From contig NZ_VUOB01000001.1 in assembly GCF_008386585.1 (NCBI RefSeq), positions 231,201-295,200 on the forward strand: DNA of 64,000 bases, written 5' to 3'. The translations under genes were made by a program, and so were the position numbers. Positions 25,501-33,800 of the stretch are shown here, piece after piece. Below the pieces are notes generated by a model. The model saw only the letters and a program-made list of their open reading frames with translations. It did no database searches and had not been told where the DNA came from. Source of the DNA: Solihabitans fulvus (GTDB lineage: Bacteria; Actinomycetota; Actinomycetes; Mycobacteriales; Pseudonocardiaceae). Numbering within the stretch: the first letter of the stretch is position 1; the number at the start of each line of letters is the position of its first letter.

Positions 25501-27853
25501 GTTCCGCCGCGCCCCGGGGCGCGGTCGCGGCGGCCCGACCGTTCTCGACGGCCTCGGCAGGGCTTTCGTGCACGCGCTGCGGCAGCACGTCCGGCTCGAC
25601 CGGCCCGCCGGTCTCGGCGTGGGGTTCCTTGAGCGCGACCGCGCCGCCGGGTCCCGCCGGTCGAGTGCCCCCGAGCCCGCCGTTGGCCCTGGCCACCGGC
25701 GGAGCGCCGGGTCCCGACCGGCCGGGACCACCAGGCGCGGAACCACCGGCCACCGGGCCACCAGGCGCGGAACCACCGGGCACCGGGCCACCAGGCGCGG
25801 AACCACCGGGCCGCTCGACCGTTGGTCCCGGTCGGCCGGTCGCACCGCCCGGCCCCGCGCCCTCGACCGACGGCTGCGGTTGGGTTCCGCCGGGCGCCGG
25901 ACCGGACCGACCCGACGGCGGCTCCCCCTTCGGCTCGGGCGACACCGCAGCCGGCGGACCCCCTGGCGGCTCAGCCGACGCCGGCCCCCGATCCCCCCGC
26001 AACTCAGCCGGAAGCTGGCCCCCGCCGGCAGCCGACACGGGCCGACCGGACAACGGCTCGCCAACGGACAACGGCTGGGCCGGCAGGACCGACGGCGGGT
26101 TCCTCACCGGCTCGGCCGTCGCCCCCTGGTCGCCCCGCGACTCCACCGGCGACCTCGACTCACCCGGCGCGGTGTCCGCCGACGCCGGCCGGGCCGTCGA
26201 GCCATCGTGCGTGGCGCCGACGACGGTGTGCTGCGTCTGGCCGGCTCCGAGGTCGTGCGGCGAACTGGCCGCCACCGGCGCGGTCGAGGGTTCGCCACCG
26301 TGGACCTGAGCCGGTTGCGGCGAGTGCGGCGCGGCCGGGGGCGGGTCGGCACGCGCGGCCAGAGCGGGCGGGTTCTCGGCGTGGGCGGGGACGCCCGAAC
26401 CGCCTCGGCCGGGTGGTTCGACGGCGGGGCCGTGCGCCGGGGCGGCGTTGGGCGGCGCGGTGTGCTGGGTCGGTTCGGTGTTCGGCGACCGCCCGGCCGC
26501 CGGTGGTTCGGCCACCGGCCGGGGCGCGGACGTCGGCGCGGGTTCGACCGTCGGGTGCGGCTGCGCGGCTGGCGTCGGGGTTACGGGCTTCGGCTCGGTC
26601 GGCAGCGCCCTGGCCGGCGGCGCGGTCTGCGGCGGCTCGCCGGCGCCTCGATCGGGGACGCCCGGCCCGCGCACCGGGTTGGCGCCGCCGGGGGACCCGC
26701 CGACCGGGGGCGCCTTGACCGGAGCCACCGTGCCGGGGGGCTCCACGGTGCGCGGCGCTTCGAGACCGGGGGTTCGCTCGCGCCCCAACAGGTTCCTGAC
26801 CGGCTCGATCACGCCGGGCAGCTTCTTCAGAGAGTCGAGCGCCAGGTCCGTGACCCTGGGGAGATGCGGGATGGCGTTCGCGAAGTTCTCCAGCTGCGCC
26901 CCGAACCGCGCCACGGACGCGATATCGCTGGCCTTCGCCGCCGTGGCCAGGGCGCGCAACCCTGACGACGTGCCCCTGGTGCCGATGATCGCCCCGATGT
27001 TGAAGGTGGCCTCGCCGGCCGCGCGGGCCGGATCCGTGCTCCAGTCGTTGTAGGCGATGATGCTCTTGCCCATGTTGAGCGCGGTGTTGGCCAGCTCGCC
27101 CTTGGGCAGGAACGGCAGATCCACGGCCGAGTTGAGCCCCAGGGCCATCGGACCGACGCTCGACATCAGCACCGTGAGTTCGGCGAGTCCCTTCCAGGCG
27201 TTGCCGGCCGTTCCCCAGCTCCAGCCCTTCTCCCAGTCGAAGCCGACCAGCGCGGTGATGCCCTCGAGGTTGCCGGCGAGGGCGTCGAACAGGCCGCCGC
27301 CGAATGCCTCGACCTGTTCGAGGACGCTGCGGTTCTCGTGATCGCCGAGCGCGACCGCGATCTGCGTGGCCAGCCGTTTCGCGAACCACCGCCGCGCGTT
27401 CCGCGCATCGCTTGCCGACCACCAGAAGGCGTGGGTTCCGCCGATGAGGCCCGCCAGCTCGAACCGGCCCTCGTTGCGGTGCACCATCTCCCGGACCATC
27501 TGCTTGGCCCCGGCGATCTGCGCCGCGTAGGACGCGCAGCACACCGCCACCTTGGTCATGACGGTGTGCAGTTGCGAGATCCCGCCCCCGCCGGAGGAAC
27601 CGTTGTTCACGGACTGGAGCTTGTGCACCATGGCGTAACCCGCCGCGTCGGGCCAGGTGTTGAGCAGCTCGGTCGCGGCGGACTCGGAGATCTTCAGCGC
27701 GGTGTCCAGGGCGATCGCGGCCCTGCCCCACGCCAGGGCGAGCGCCGTGATGGCCGACTCGCTGTCCGGCGGCCACAGATGGTCCTTGGGGCGGCCGCCG
27801 TCGTTGAGGATGTAGGTCCACAGTTCGCAGGACGGCTCGGCGGCGTCTTCCAT
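22514..27853 (-). CDS. T7SS polymorphic toxin with nucleotide pyrophosphokinase-like and EndoU nuclease domains
   Basis: This 1,779-residue protein has four parts. Residues about 1-330 are a helical WXG100/PPE-like secretion domain. Residues about 340-1275 are a proline-rich linker with degenerate repeats. Residues about 1280-1460 resemble alarmone synthetases and secreted nucleotide 3'-pyrophosphokinases: RLKGEDSLKRK gives the ATP-binding R-x-K-x3-S-x3-K pattern, followed by DAVRYTF, YKGINSTW, FEVQFHT and THELYE. Residues about 1600-1779 are a bacterial EndoU RNase domain: HHILDG, GGHRAGTG, NEFPERW and IRTAYP supply the expected catalytic His, His and Thr/Tyr. It would be exported with its partner encoded 14 bases upstream and would poison a rival cell through two activities. 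The ATG at 27853 follows the partner gene directly. Confidence 0.85.
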   Translation of the reverse strand: MEDAAEPSCELWTYILNDGGRPKDHLWPPDSESAITALALAWGRAAIALDTALKISESAATELLNTWPDAAGYAMVHKLQSVNNGSSGGGGISQLHTVMTKVAVCCASYAAQIAGAKQMVREMVHRNEGRFELAGLIGGTHAFWWSASDARNARRWFAKRLATQIAVALGDHENRSVLEQVEAFGGGLFDALAGNLEGITALVGFDWEKGWSWGTAGNAWKGLAELTVLMSSVGPMALGLNSAVDLPFLPKGELANTALNMGKSIIAYNDWSTDPARAAGEATFNIGAIIGTRGTSSGLRALATAAKASDIASVARFGAQLENFANAIPHLPRVTDLALDSLKKLPGVIEPVRNLLGRERTPGLEAPRTVEPPGTVAPVKAPPVGGSPGGANPVRGPGVPDRGAGEPPQTAPPARALPTEPKPVTPTPAAQPHPTVEPAPTSAPRPVAEPPAAGRSPNTEPTQHTAPPNAAPAHGPAVEPPGRGGSGVPAHAENPPALAARADPPPAAPHSPQPAQVHGGEPSTAPVAASSPHDLGAGQTQHTVVGATHDGSTARPASADTAPGESRSPVESRGDQGATAEPVRNPPSVLPAQPLSVGEPLSGRPVSAAGGGQLPAELRGDRGPASAEPPGGPPAAVSPEPKGEPPSGRSGPAPGGTQPQPSVEGAGPGGATGRPGPTVERPGGSAPGGPVPGGSAPGGPVAGGSAPGGPGRSGPGAPPVARANGGLGGTRPAGPGGAVALKEPHAETGGPVEPDVLPQRVHESPAEAVENGRAAATAPRGAAELPALEGRGGPKPVRAPETGDRPFGTHQEPAQPGAAARTEPRTGDRPIGDRPVSEQKPPAGPAKPEGGQPEGRKPGEQQPEQSKPQPSKQAKEPSPDSPAKPPGEPPKKPPAPPGEPPDPPGEPPESSGPHGEPPEEPGKTPGEPREPGPTVVFDPVTGKFHLPDTPEVEQTIPLHERVDGEFHRMAQEASFTDGRIVFQHRWQKLLWMLLRGSSAESSTDHGVHGDMPTGPPSGPLPALEAGPGLPHRTPDDPVSGPGSEPPLRPGDPGLPPHPELNEFVPIDPASGKQGRPEPPEEQPPGGPEPEGPPPPDPSGPTAPSGPTRPTEPTQPPGTPHSPEQSVPTEPVKPPEPEQPPPAEPSRGPEQSREQEQPPRTEPVKPSEPAKSPEPVKGPESPKPAEQSVPTEPVKPSPEPAQPVEPVKPSEPASAPESPKPVEPSKEPEQSLPPASSEPPKPPEQPPPPEPPHSPDPPESPEPLGNQPDGSWRGEEFGQPLHLDPEANRAAKEFMESAASNEPGITDALHDIEQRMQRDAPDAHLEGLEYRLKGEDSLKRKLSGDLANIADHDLSPAEVLASMKDAVRYTFEIPVHDYTRVAEQVHDALVADGFERSAWKNTWDSDGYKGINSTWVDPRTGQKFEVQFHTPESLEAKTVTHELYEQKRLPGTSAEEAAELQRRQDEIFDRVEKPPGAAELDPEIAPKGKAPDPPSKPETEADRIHNAINPDQPREATLDPESQPTNEPTLESTKDAAKEPEREPAKEPTREPTHEPAKEPVKEQPTKEPTEGDPHETPPATSHGHDGHGGQHAELTPPDPSAIHHDADAVHHILDGEGGKQGGHRAGTGVPTKNEFPERWTDQQILDRTEEIARTTEPVDGPYKSKDSAGNDCMAWEYVAERDGVVVHVVVLEDGRIRTAYPEPGGTGVIENPPAINPPPKGTPPGSSPRYSHPDVGGDGTWTYVGPKRNKATKVVEILRVVTDGQGNTLSSEVIGLPEK
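25726..25815 (-). repeat. 30-bp tandem repeat in the toxin linker
   Basis: About three copies of a 30-bp unit (GCCACCAGGCGCGGAACCAC...) lie head to tail and encode a ten-residue GGPVPGGSAP-like repeat. The unit is a multiple of three, so gain or loss keeps the frame. Longer degenerate EPVKPSEP-type repeats occupy about 24080-24500. Confidence 0.7.
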
Positions 27854-27867
27854 GGGCTCGGGACAGG

Positions 27868-28218
27868 TCAGCCGCTGAGCGCGTTGGTGGCCTGGACTTC
27901 CGCGGCCTCGTAGTCCCGCACCGAGTTGCCGCCGGCCTCGGCGAAGCCCTGGTACACGCCCGAGACGCCGCCCCCGTCGGAGTCGCCAGTACAGTCCATG
28001 GACCTGATGATCGAGTCCTTCGCTTCCGTATACTGCGCAAGGAACTTCGCGCCGAGCGGGCCCTGCCCGACCGCGCCAGGGTTGGTGATCGAGTCCTTGG
28101 CCGACCGCCAGGCGGTGGCGAGGTCCTCGCCTGCCGCCTTCAGCTTGTTCAGCTGTGTCCTGGTCTCTTCGGGATACATGTCGATGACGCCGTCGTTGTT
28201 CAGGCTGATCCCGGTCAT
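27868..28218 (-). CDS. WXG100/EspC-like T7SS partner protein
   Basis: This 116-residue helical protein has LATAWRSAKDSI in the first half and ends with DYEAAEVQATNALSG, in which YEAAE fits the YxxxE export signal of T7SS substrates. It probably pairs with the N-terminal domain of the toxin encoded 14 bases downstream and carries the secretion signal for the pair. Its ATG overlaps the stop of the YbaB-like gene by ATGA. The three genes form one operon. Confidence 0.78.
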   Translation of the reverse strand: MTGISLNNDGVIDMYPEETRTQLNKLKAAGEDLATAWRSAKDSITNPGAVGQGPLGAKFLAQYTEAKDSIIRSMDCTGDSDGGGVSGVYQGFAEAGGNSVRDYEAAEVQATNALSG

Positions 28219-28595
28219 CGCCGGCCACCTCCCGCGATCTCCCGGTCGAGGTCGGTCAGCAGCGGGTCGAACCGGAGGTCGGCGGTCTCGGGTGTGGCGT
28301 CGGACGGCAGGAAGTCCGCGAGAATGGCGAAACCCTCCTCCTGGGCGCGTTGGGCGGCCTCGCGGAGCGTGCCGGCGATGGCCTCCGCCAGCGCGGTCGA
28401 GTCGGGGGTGCGGTAGATGCGCGGGTCGAGCCACAACTCGACCAGCTCGCCGGAGCCGCCGACGGTCGCGCTGATCAACCCGTCCTCGGATTCGGCGGTG
28501 GCCCTGATCTCGGTCAGGCGCCGCTTGGCCGACCGAACGTCCTCGGCCATCCGTTGGTACTCGGCGTACATGCCCGAATGAAGCGTGGAGTCCAC
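28215..28595 (-). CDS. YbaB/EbfC-family protein
   Basis: This 126-residue protein has the YbaB/EbfC layout: an N-terminal helix with MAEDVRSAKRRLTEIRATAES, then a beta section VGGSGELVELWLDPRIYR and a C-terminal helix. Family members bind DNA as dimers, but copies in actinobacterial T7SS toxin operons are often thought to act as chaperones. It is the first gene of the toxin operon. Confidence 0.75.
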   Translation of the reverse strand: MDSTLHSGMYAEYQRMAEDVRSAKRRLTEIRATAESEDGLISATVGGSGELVELWLDPRIYRTPDSTALAEAIAGTLREAAQRAQEEGFAILADFLPSDATPETADLRFDPLLTDLDREIAGGGRR

Positions 28596-28702
28596 GGTGC
28601 CTCCCTCGTCGCGTCCGGCCAGTGTGGCTCCGGCACGGACGCGGCACGGGCGCGTGACAGGTTGCGGCCACCGGCCGCGATTCGGGCCTGGCCGGCCGGA
28701 CG

Positions 28703-29995
28703 ATGGCGGCGATGAGACGACATCGGATGGCGGCGGTCGCCGCCGTACTGGCCGCGACGGCGCTGCGGGTCGGCGGCGGCGCGGCGGCGGACGCGGCGCC
28801 GCCCGCCGGGGCCTGCCACGACGCGGAGCCCGCGCACCCGCAGGTGCAGGCGCAGCCCTGGGCGCAGCAGACGCTCGACCCGGACCGTGCCTGGCCGTAC
28901 AGCCGGGGCGCCGGCGTGCTGGTCGCGGTGGTGGACTCCGGCGTCGACGCCGACCACCCGCAACTGCGCGCGCCGGGCAAGGTGCGCGCGGGCCGGGACT
29001 TCTTCCTGACCGGCGGGCTGCCCGGCGCGTTCGACTGCGTGTCCCACGGCACCGGGGTGGCCAGCATCATCGCCGCAGATCCGCTGCCCGGCGTCGGCTT
29101 CCACGGGATCGCGCCGGACGCGCAGGTCCTGCCGGTGCGGATTACCGACCGCGACTTCGGCGACCAGGGCGAGACCCTCCAGATTAACCCGGACGCGGTG
29201 GCGAACGGCATCCGCTACGCGGCCGACCAGGGCGCGAAGGTGATCAACCTGTCGTTGGCCGGGCACAGCGACTTCCCCGTCATCCGGGACGCGGTCGGTT
29301 ACGCGGTCGCCAGGGACGCGCTCGTGGTGGCCGCGGCCGGGAACGGGCAGCAGGACACGACCGCCGAGCTGCCGTCCTACCCGGCCGCCTACGACGGCGT
29401 GCTCGGCGTCGGCGCCGTGGACATCGACGGCGCCCGCATGTCCGGCTCGCAGCTCGGCCGGTACGTGGGGATCGTCGCGCCCGGCGCCAAGGTGCTCGCC
29501 GCGACAAGGGTGGACGGCCACGCCTACGTCGACGGCACGAGCTTCGCGGCGCCGTTCGTCGCCGGCACCGCGGCGCTGGTGCGCGCGGCGTGGCCGCAGC
29601 TCACCGCGGCACAGGTCGTCCAGCGGTTGAAGGCGACGGCCAGTCCGGCGCGCGGCGGTCTCGGCAGCGCGGGCTACGGCGCCGGCCTGGTCAACCCGTA
29701 CCGCGCGGTGACCGACGGCCTCGACCCGAACAAGCCGGCCGCGCTGCCGGCGTACGTCCCGCAGCCGCCGGATCTGCCGCTGCTGCACCGGATCGCGCAG
29801 GAGGAGCACACGGCGACCGTGGCGAAATGGCTCACCGCAGCGGCTATCGGCGGCATCGTGTTGGCCGCGCTCACCGCCGCGGTCCTGCCGCGCGGGCGCC
29901 GCCGCCGCTGGCGGGCGAGCCGGGCGACGCGGGTGCCGACCGAGCCGATCGTCGTAGAGCCGCCGGAGCAGGTGTTCCTGATCTCCGAGCCGTAA
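28703..29995 (+). CDS. mycP: Type VII secretion mycosin (subtilisin-like protease)
   Basis: This 430-residue S8 protease has an N-terminal signal sequence, catalytic Asp in VVDSGVD (about residue 78), His in VSHGTGVAS (about 114), oxyanion Asn in AAAGNG and Ser in GTSFAAPFVAGT (about 279). A C-terminal transmembrane helix (WLTAAAIGGIVLAALTAAVL) and a short basic tail anchor it. Mycosins are required for T7SS activity and cleave some substrates at the outer face of the membrane. It is divergent from the toxin operon and converges on the esx genes. ATG at 28703; the ATG three codons later is an equal choice. Confidence 0.92.
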   Translation: MAAMRRHRMAAVAAVLAATALRVGGGAAADAAPPAGACHDAEPAHPQVQAQPWAQQTLDPDRAWPYSRGAGVLVAVVDSGVDADHPQLRAPGKVRAGRDFFLTGGLPGAFDCVSHGTGVASIIAADPLPGVGFHGIAPDAQVLPVRITDRDFGDQGETLQINPDAVANGIRYAADQGAKVINLSLAGHSDFPVIRDAVGYAVARDALVVAAAGNGQQDTTAELPSYPAAYDGVLGVGAVDIDGARMSGSQLGRYVGIVAPGAKVLAATRVDGHAYVDGTSFAAPFVAGTAALVRAAWPQLTAAQVVQRLKATASPARGGLGSAGYGAGLVNPYRAVTDGLDPNKPAALPAYVPQPPDLPLLHRIAQEEHTATVAKWLTAAAIGGIVLAALTAAVLPRGRRRRWRASRATRVPTEPIVVEPPEQVFLISEP

Positions 29996-30007
29996 GACGA
30001 GCACGGC

Positions 30008-30044
30008 GACGGCCCCGACAGCGGGGAAGCGTGCCGGGGCCGTC
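30008..30044. terminator. Hairpin terminator between mycP and the esx genes
   Basis: GACGGCCCCG at 30008-30017 pairs with CGGGGCCGTC at 30035-30044, a perfect 10-bp stem with a 17-nt loop, just after mycP and 46 bases beyond the convergent esx stop. Confidence 0.55.
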
Positions 30045-30089
30045 AACCGCGTTGCCTGGCTGGGAGAACAGGCCAGGGTTGCTGGTTGC

Positions 30090-30386
30090 TTAGGAGGAGA
30101 ACAGGCGCATCGAGTTGGTCAGTGCCTGGTTCAGCACGTCGCGCGCGGCGGTGGTCTTCGACGCGAACACCTCGGCGGTCTCGACGTGGTGGTCGTAACC
30201 CTGTAACCAGGAGCGCTGGTCGTCGACGCGGACCATGCCGGTGCCGTCGGCCAGCACCTCCTCGGCGGCGTCCTGGTCGTACCGGAACTGGTGGTTGAGC
30301 GCGGTGTCCCAGTTCTCCTGCTTGACCGACCGCAGGGTGCCGACCTTCTCGTCGACGTGGCCGAAGTTCATACTGATCTGAGGCAT
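30090..30386 (-). CDS. WXG100-superfamily Esx protein
   Basis: This 98-residue helical protein has the length and helix-turn-helix look of Esx proteins. A classical WxG is lacking; RSWLQGYDHHV marks the turn region. It follows the other esx gene by 37 bases, and the two products are expected to form the antiparallel dimer exported by the T7SS. It carries no clear C-terminal YxxxD/E signal, so its partner would supply that. Confidence 0.78.
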   Translation of the reverse strand: MPQISMNFGHVDEKVGTLRSVKQENWDTALNHQFRYDQDAAEEVLADGTGMVRVDDQRSWLQGYDHHVETAEVFASKTTAARDVLNQALTNSMRLFSS

Positions 30387-30423
30387 GGTCAGTCCTTTCT
30401 GGACATTGGGGTGCGGCGTGCCG

Positions 30424-30774
30424 TCACAGGTTGATGGCGGCGCCGATGGCTCCGCCGCTGCCGAAGTCGACCGAGCCGACGGCGCCGTGCCCGTCCTGGT
30501 CGGCCGAGTCGTAGGTGGTGGCGACGACTCGGGTCTTCTCGCCGTTGTGCTGCAACCTGTTGGTGTGCTTCACGTGGTCGCCGCTCATCAGCTGCGAGAC
30601 GTTCTGGAACGCGGAGAAGGACGTCCCGCGCCAGCTCCCGGACAGCTCGTCGAGGCTCTTGCCGAGCGCCACGCTCCTGGACTGCATGTCCTCGGAGTTG
30701 CCGATCGTGGTCTGGGCCAGCCGGATGATCTCCTCGGTATCACCGTGGATGAAATCGCCTGAAACTCCTGTCAT
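30424..30774 (-). CDS. WXG100-superfamily Esx protein with export signal
   Basis: This 116-residue protein has the WXG turn as SWRGTS (about residue 49) and, after the second helix, YDSAD, which fits the YxxxD export signal. The glycine-rich tail follows. The ATG at 30774 has a GGAGCGTGAG ribosome site directly before it; an ATG 14 codons earlier is less likely. It lies divergent from eccC and pairs with the 98-residue Esx protein. Confidence 0.8.
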   Translation of the reverse strand: MTGVSGDFIHGDTEEIIRLAQTTIGNSEDMQSRSVALGKSLDELSGSWRGTSFSAFQNVSQLMSGDHVKHTNRLQHNGEKTRVVATTYDSADQDGHGAVGSVDFGSGGAIGAAINL

Positions 30775-30814
30775 CTCACGCTCCGTTCTCTTTCCTACAA
30801 GCGTTGTCGTCGAC

Positions 30815-30820
30815 ACGCTA
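30815..30820 (-). promoter_or_regulatory. Candidate -10 element of the esx operon
   Basis: On the minus strand TAGCGT lies 41 bases before the esx start at 30774, matching the actinobacterial TAGnnT -10 pattern and the element found before the fibronectin operon. No convincing -35 element or direct-repeat box accompanies it. Confidence 0.3.
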
Positions 30821-30863
30821 GGTCGACGGACCGCGCTCCCTGGTCCGGCGGCATGTTCATGCC

Positions 30864-33800
30864 ATGCCGCCCGACCGGCGCCGTTGGTCGCGGACGATCG
30901 CGGATGTGGCGACAGTCGTGGTGAAGCGGCCGGGCAGGCGACCGGCCCCGGAGATGCCGACGGGCGAGCTGATTCTTCAGCCGCCGCCGGAGATTCCGCC
31001 GCCGCCCGGCCGGCAGTGGGCGCAGGTGCTCATGGTGCTGCCGATGGTGGCGATGATGGCGTCGTCGCTGCTGCTGTACTCGGGCAGCGTCGGCGGATCC
31101 ATCCGCTTCGTCATGTACGGGATGATGGGCGTCGCCATGCTCGGCATGGTCGTGATGGGCTTGCTCCAGGGCGGCGGCCCGAGCAAGCGGGAGATGGGCC
31201 ACGCCCGGCGTCGGTACCTGCGGCACCTGTCCCAGCACCGGCTGCGGTTGCGCCGCTCGGTGCGCCGGCAGCGCACGGCCATGGAGTACCTGCACCCCGA
31301 CCCGACCGCGCTGTGGTCGCTCGCGACGAGCTTCCGGTTGTGGGAACGGCGAAAGGACGACCCGGACTTCGCCGTCGCGCGGATCGGCCGCGGCCCGCAG
31401 AGCCCGGCTATGACGCTGGTCGCCCCGGACACCAAGCCGCTGGAGGAGCTGGAACCGTTGTCCGCGTTGGCGTTACGGCGGTTCATCAGCACCTACACCA
31501 CCGTCGACGGGCTGCCGATCGCCATCGCGGTCAACGGGTTCAGCCGGATCTACCTGCGCGGCGACCGCGCGGCCGCGCTCGGCGTGCTGCGCGCGCTGCT
31601 CGCGCAGCTGGCCACCCTCCAGTCGCCGGACGACCTGCGCGTCGCGGTGTGCGTCGGCGAGGACCAGCGCGCCGACTGGGAGTGGGTCAAGTGGCTGCCG
31701 CACGCCCTGCACCCGGAACGCACCGACGCGCTCGGCCCGCTGCGCCTGGTGGCCGCGACCATTCCGGCGCTGGAGTCCATGCTGGAGGAGGAACTGGTCA
31801 AGCGGCCCAGATTCGACCCCGAGGTGGACCTGCGCGTCCCGGGGCCGCACCTGGTGGTGGTGCTCGACGGCGGCTCGGTCGCCGGCTCGGACCACCTGAT
31901 GACGGGCGGCGGCGTCGAGGGCGTGACCGTCGTCGACCTGACCACCGTGCCGCCCCGCGCGCTCGACCGGACCTCGGTGGTGCTGGCCGTGGACGCCGAC
32001 GGCACCCTGGTCAGCGAGACCATCGACGGCGACGCCCCGCTCGGCCGGGCCGACGCGCTCGGCCCGACGGCGACCGAGGGGCTGGCCAGGCAGCTCGCCC
32101 CGCTGCGGCTGACCGCGGGAATGCGCGGCGACGCGCCGATGAGCTCCGAGCTCGGCCTTGCGGACCTCCTCGAACTCGGCGACCCCTACGAGCTCGACCC
32201 CGACGACACCTGGACCCCTCGGCCCAACCGGGACCGGTTGCGGGTCAAGTTCGGCATCCAGGCCGACGGCGTGCCGATCGAGATCGACCTCAAGGAGTCG
32301 GCCCAGGACGGCATGGGCCCGCACGGCCTGCTGATCGGCGCCACCGGCTCCGGCAAGTCGGAGCTGCTGCGCACCCTCGTGCTCGCCCTCGCCGTCACGC
32401 ACCCGCCGAACTCGCTGAACTTCGCGCTGGTCGACTTCAAGGGCGGCGCCACCTTCACCCGGCTGGACGCGTTGCCGCACACCAGCGCGGTGATCACGAA
32501 CCTCGCCGACGAGCTGCACCTGGTCGACCGGATGACCGACGCGATCAGCGGCGAGCTGATCCGCCGTCAGGAGTTGCTGCGCGCGGCGGGGAACTTCTCG
32601 TCCCTGCGGGACTACGAGAAGGCCCGCGCCGCGGGCGCCCCGCTGCCGGAAGTGCCGACTCTGCTGGTGATCTGCGACGAGTTCTCCGAGCTGCTGTCCG
32701 CCAAGCCCGACTTCATCGACATGTTCGTCCAGATCGGCCGGGTCGGCCGGTCGCTCGGCGTGCACCTGCTGCTCGCCTCGCAACGGCTGGACGAGGGTCG
32801 GCTGCGCGGCCTGGAAACCTATCTGTCCTACCGAATCGGGCTGCGCACGTTCTCCGAGATGGAGAGCCGCGTCGTGCTCGGCGTCGCCGACGGGTTCCAC
32901 CTCCCGAGGGCGCCGGGCCACGGGTTCCTCAAGGTCGGCACCGACCCCATGGACCGGTTCCGCTCCGCCTACGTCTCCGGCGTGTACCAGCGCACCTCGG
33001 GAACCGGGGTGGCGGCGGCCATCGGCCGGCAGTTCGCGCTGCACGAGTACAGCACCACCTACCTCGCCCCCGAGGTCGACGTCGACGAGGAGGACGAGGC
33101 CGCGCGGGCGGAGGAGGCCGAGGCCGCCGTCGGCGAGACCCTGCTCGACATCCTCGTCGACCGGCTGGAGGGCAGGGGCACCCCGGCCCACCAGGTGTGG
33201 CTGCCGCCGCTGGCCGAGTCGCCGACCCTGGACGGCCTGCTGCCTGCCATCGTCCCGCACCCGCAGCGCGGGCTGACCGCCGACTCGGCTGAGCTGGCCG
33301 GCGGGCTGCGGCCGGTGCTCGGCATCGTCGACCGGCCGTTCGAGCAGCGGCGCGACCCGCTGGTGCTTGACCTCTCCGGCGCGGCAGGACACGTGCTGGT
33401 GCTCGGGGCTCCACAGACGGGCAAGAGCACCACGCTGCGCACGCTGGTCACCAGCCTCGCGCTCACCCACACGCCGAGGGAGGCACAGTTCTACTGCCTG
33501 GACTTCGGCGGCGGCACGCTCGCCGCGCTCGCCGGCCTGCCGCACGTCGCCGGCGTGTCCAGCCGGCTGGACGCCGGCGCCGTCCGCCGCACCGTCGCCG
33601 AGGTGGCAACCGTGCTGGCGCAACGGGAACGGATGTTCGCCGAGCACCAGATCGACGGCATCGTCAGCTACCGCAGGATGCGCGCCGATGGCGGGTTCGC
33701 CAACCAGCCGCACGGCGACGTGTTCCTGGTGATCGACGGCTGGCAGACGCTGCGCAACGACTTCGCCGAGCTCGAGGAGTCGGTTGGCGACATCGCCGCC

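Noticed and set aside
22658..26965. Long plus-strand frames over the toxin gene
   Set aside because: They mirror the proline-rich linker of the toxin; the minus-strand frame has recognisable domains at both ends.
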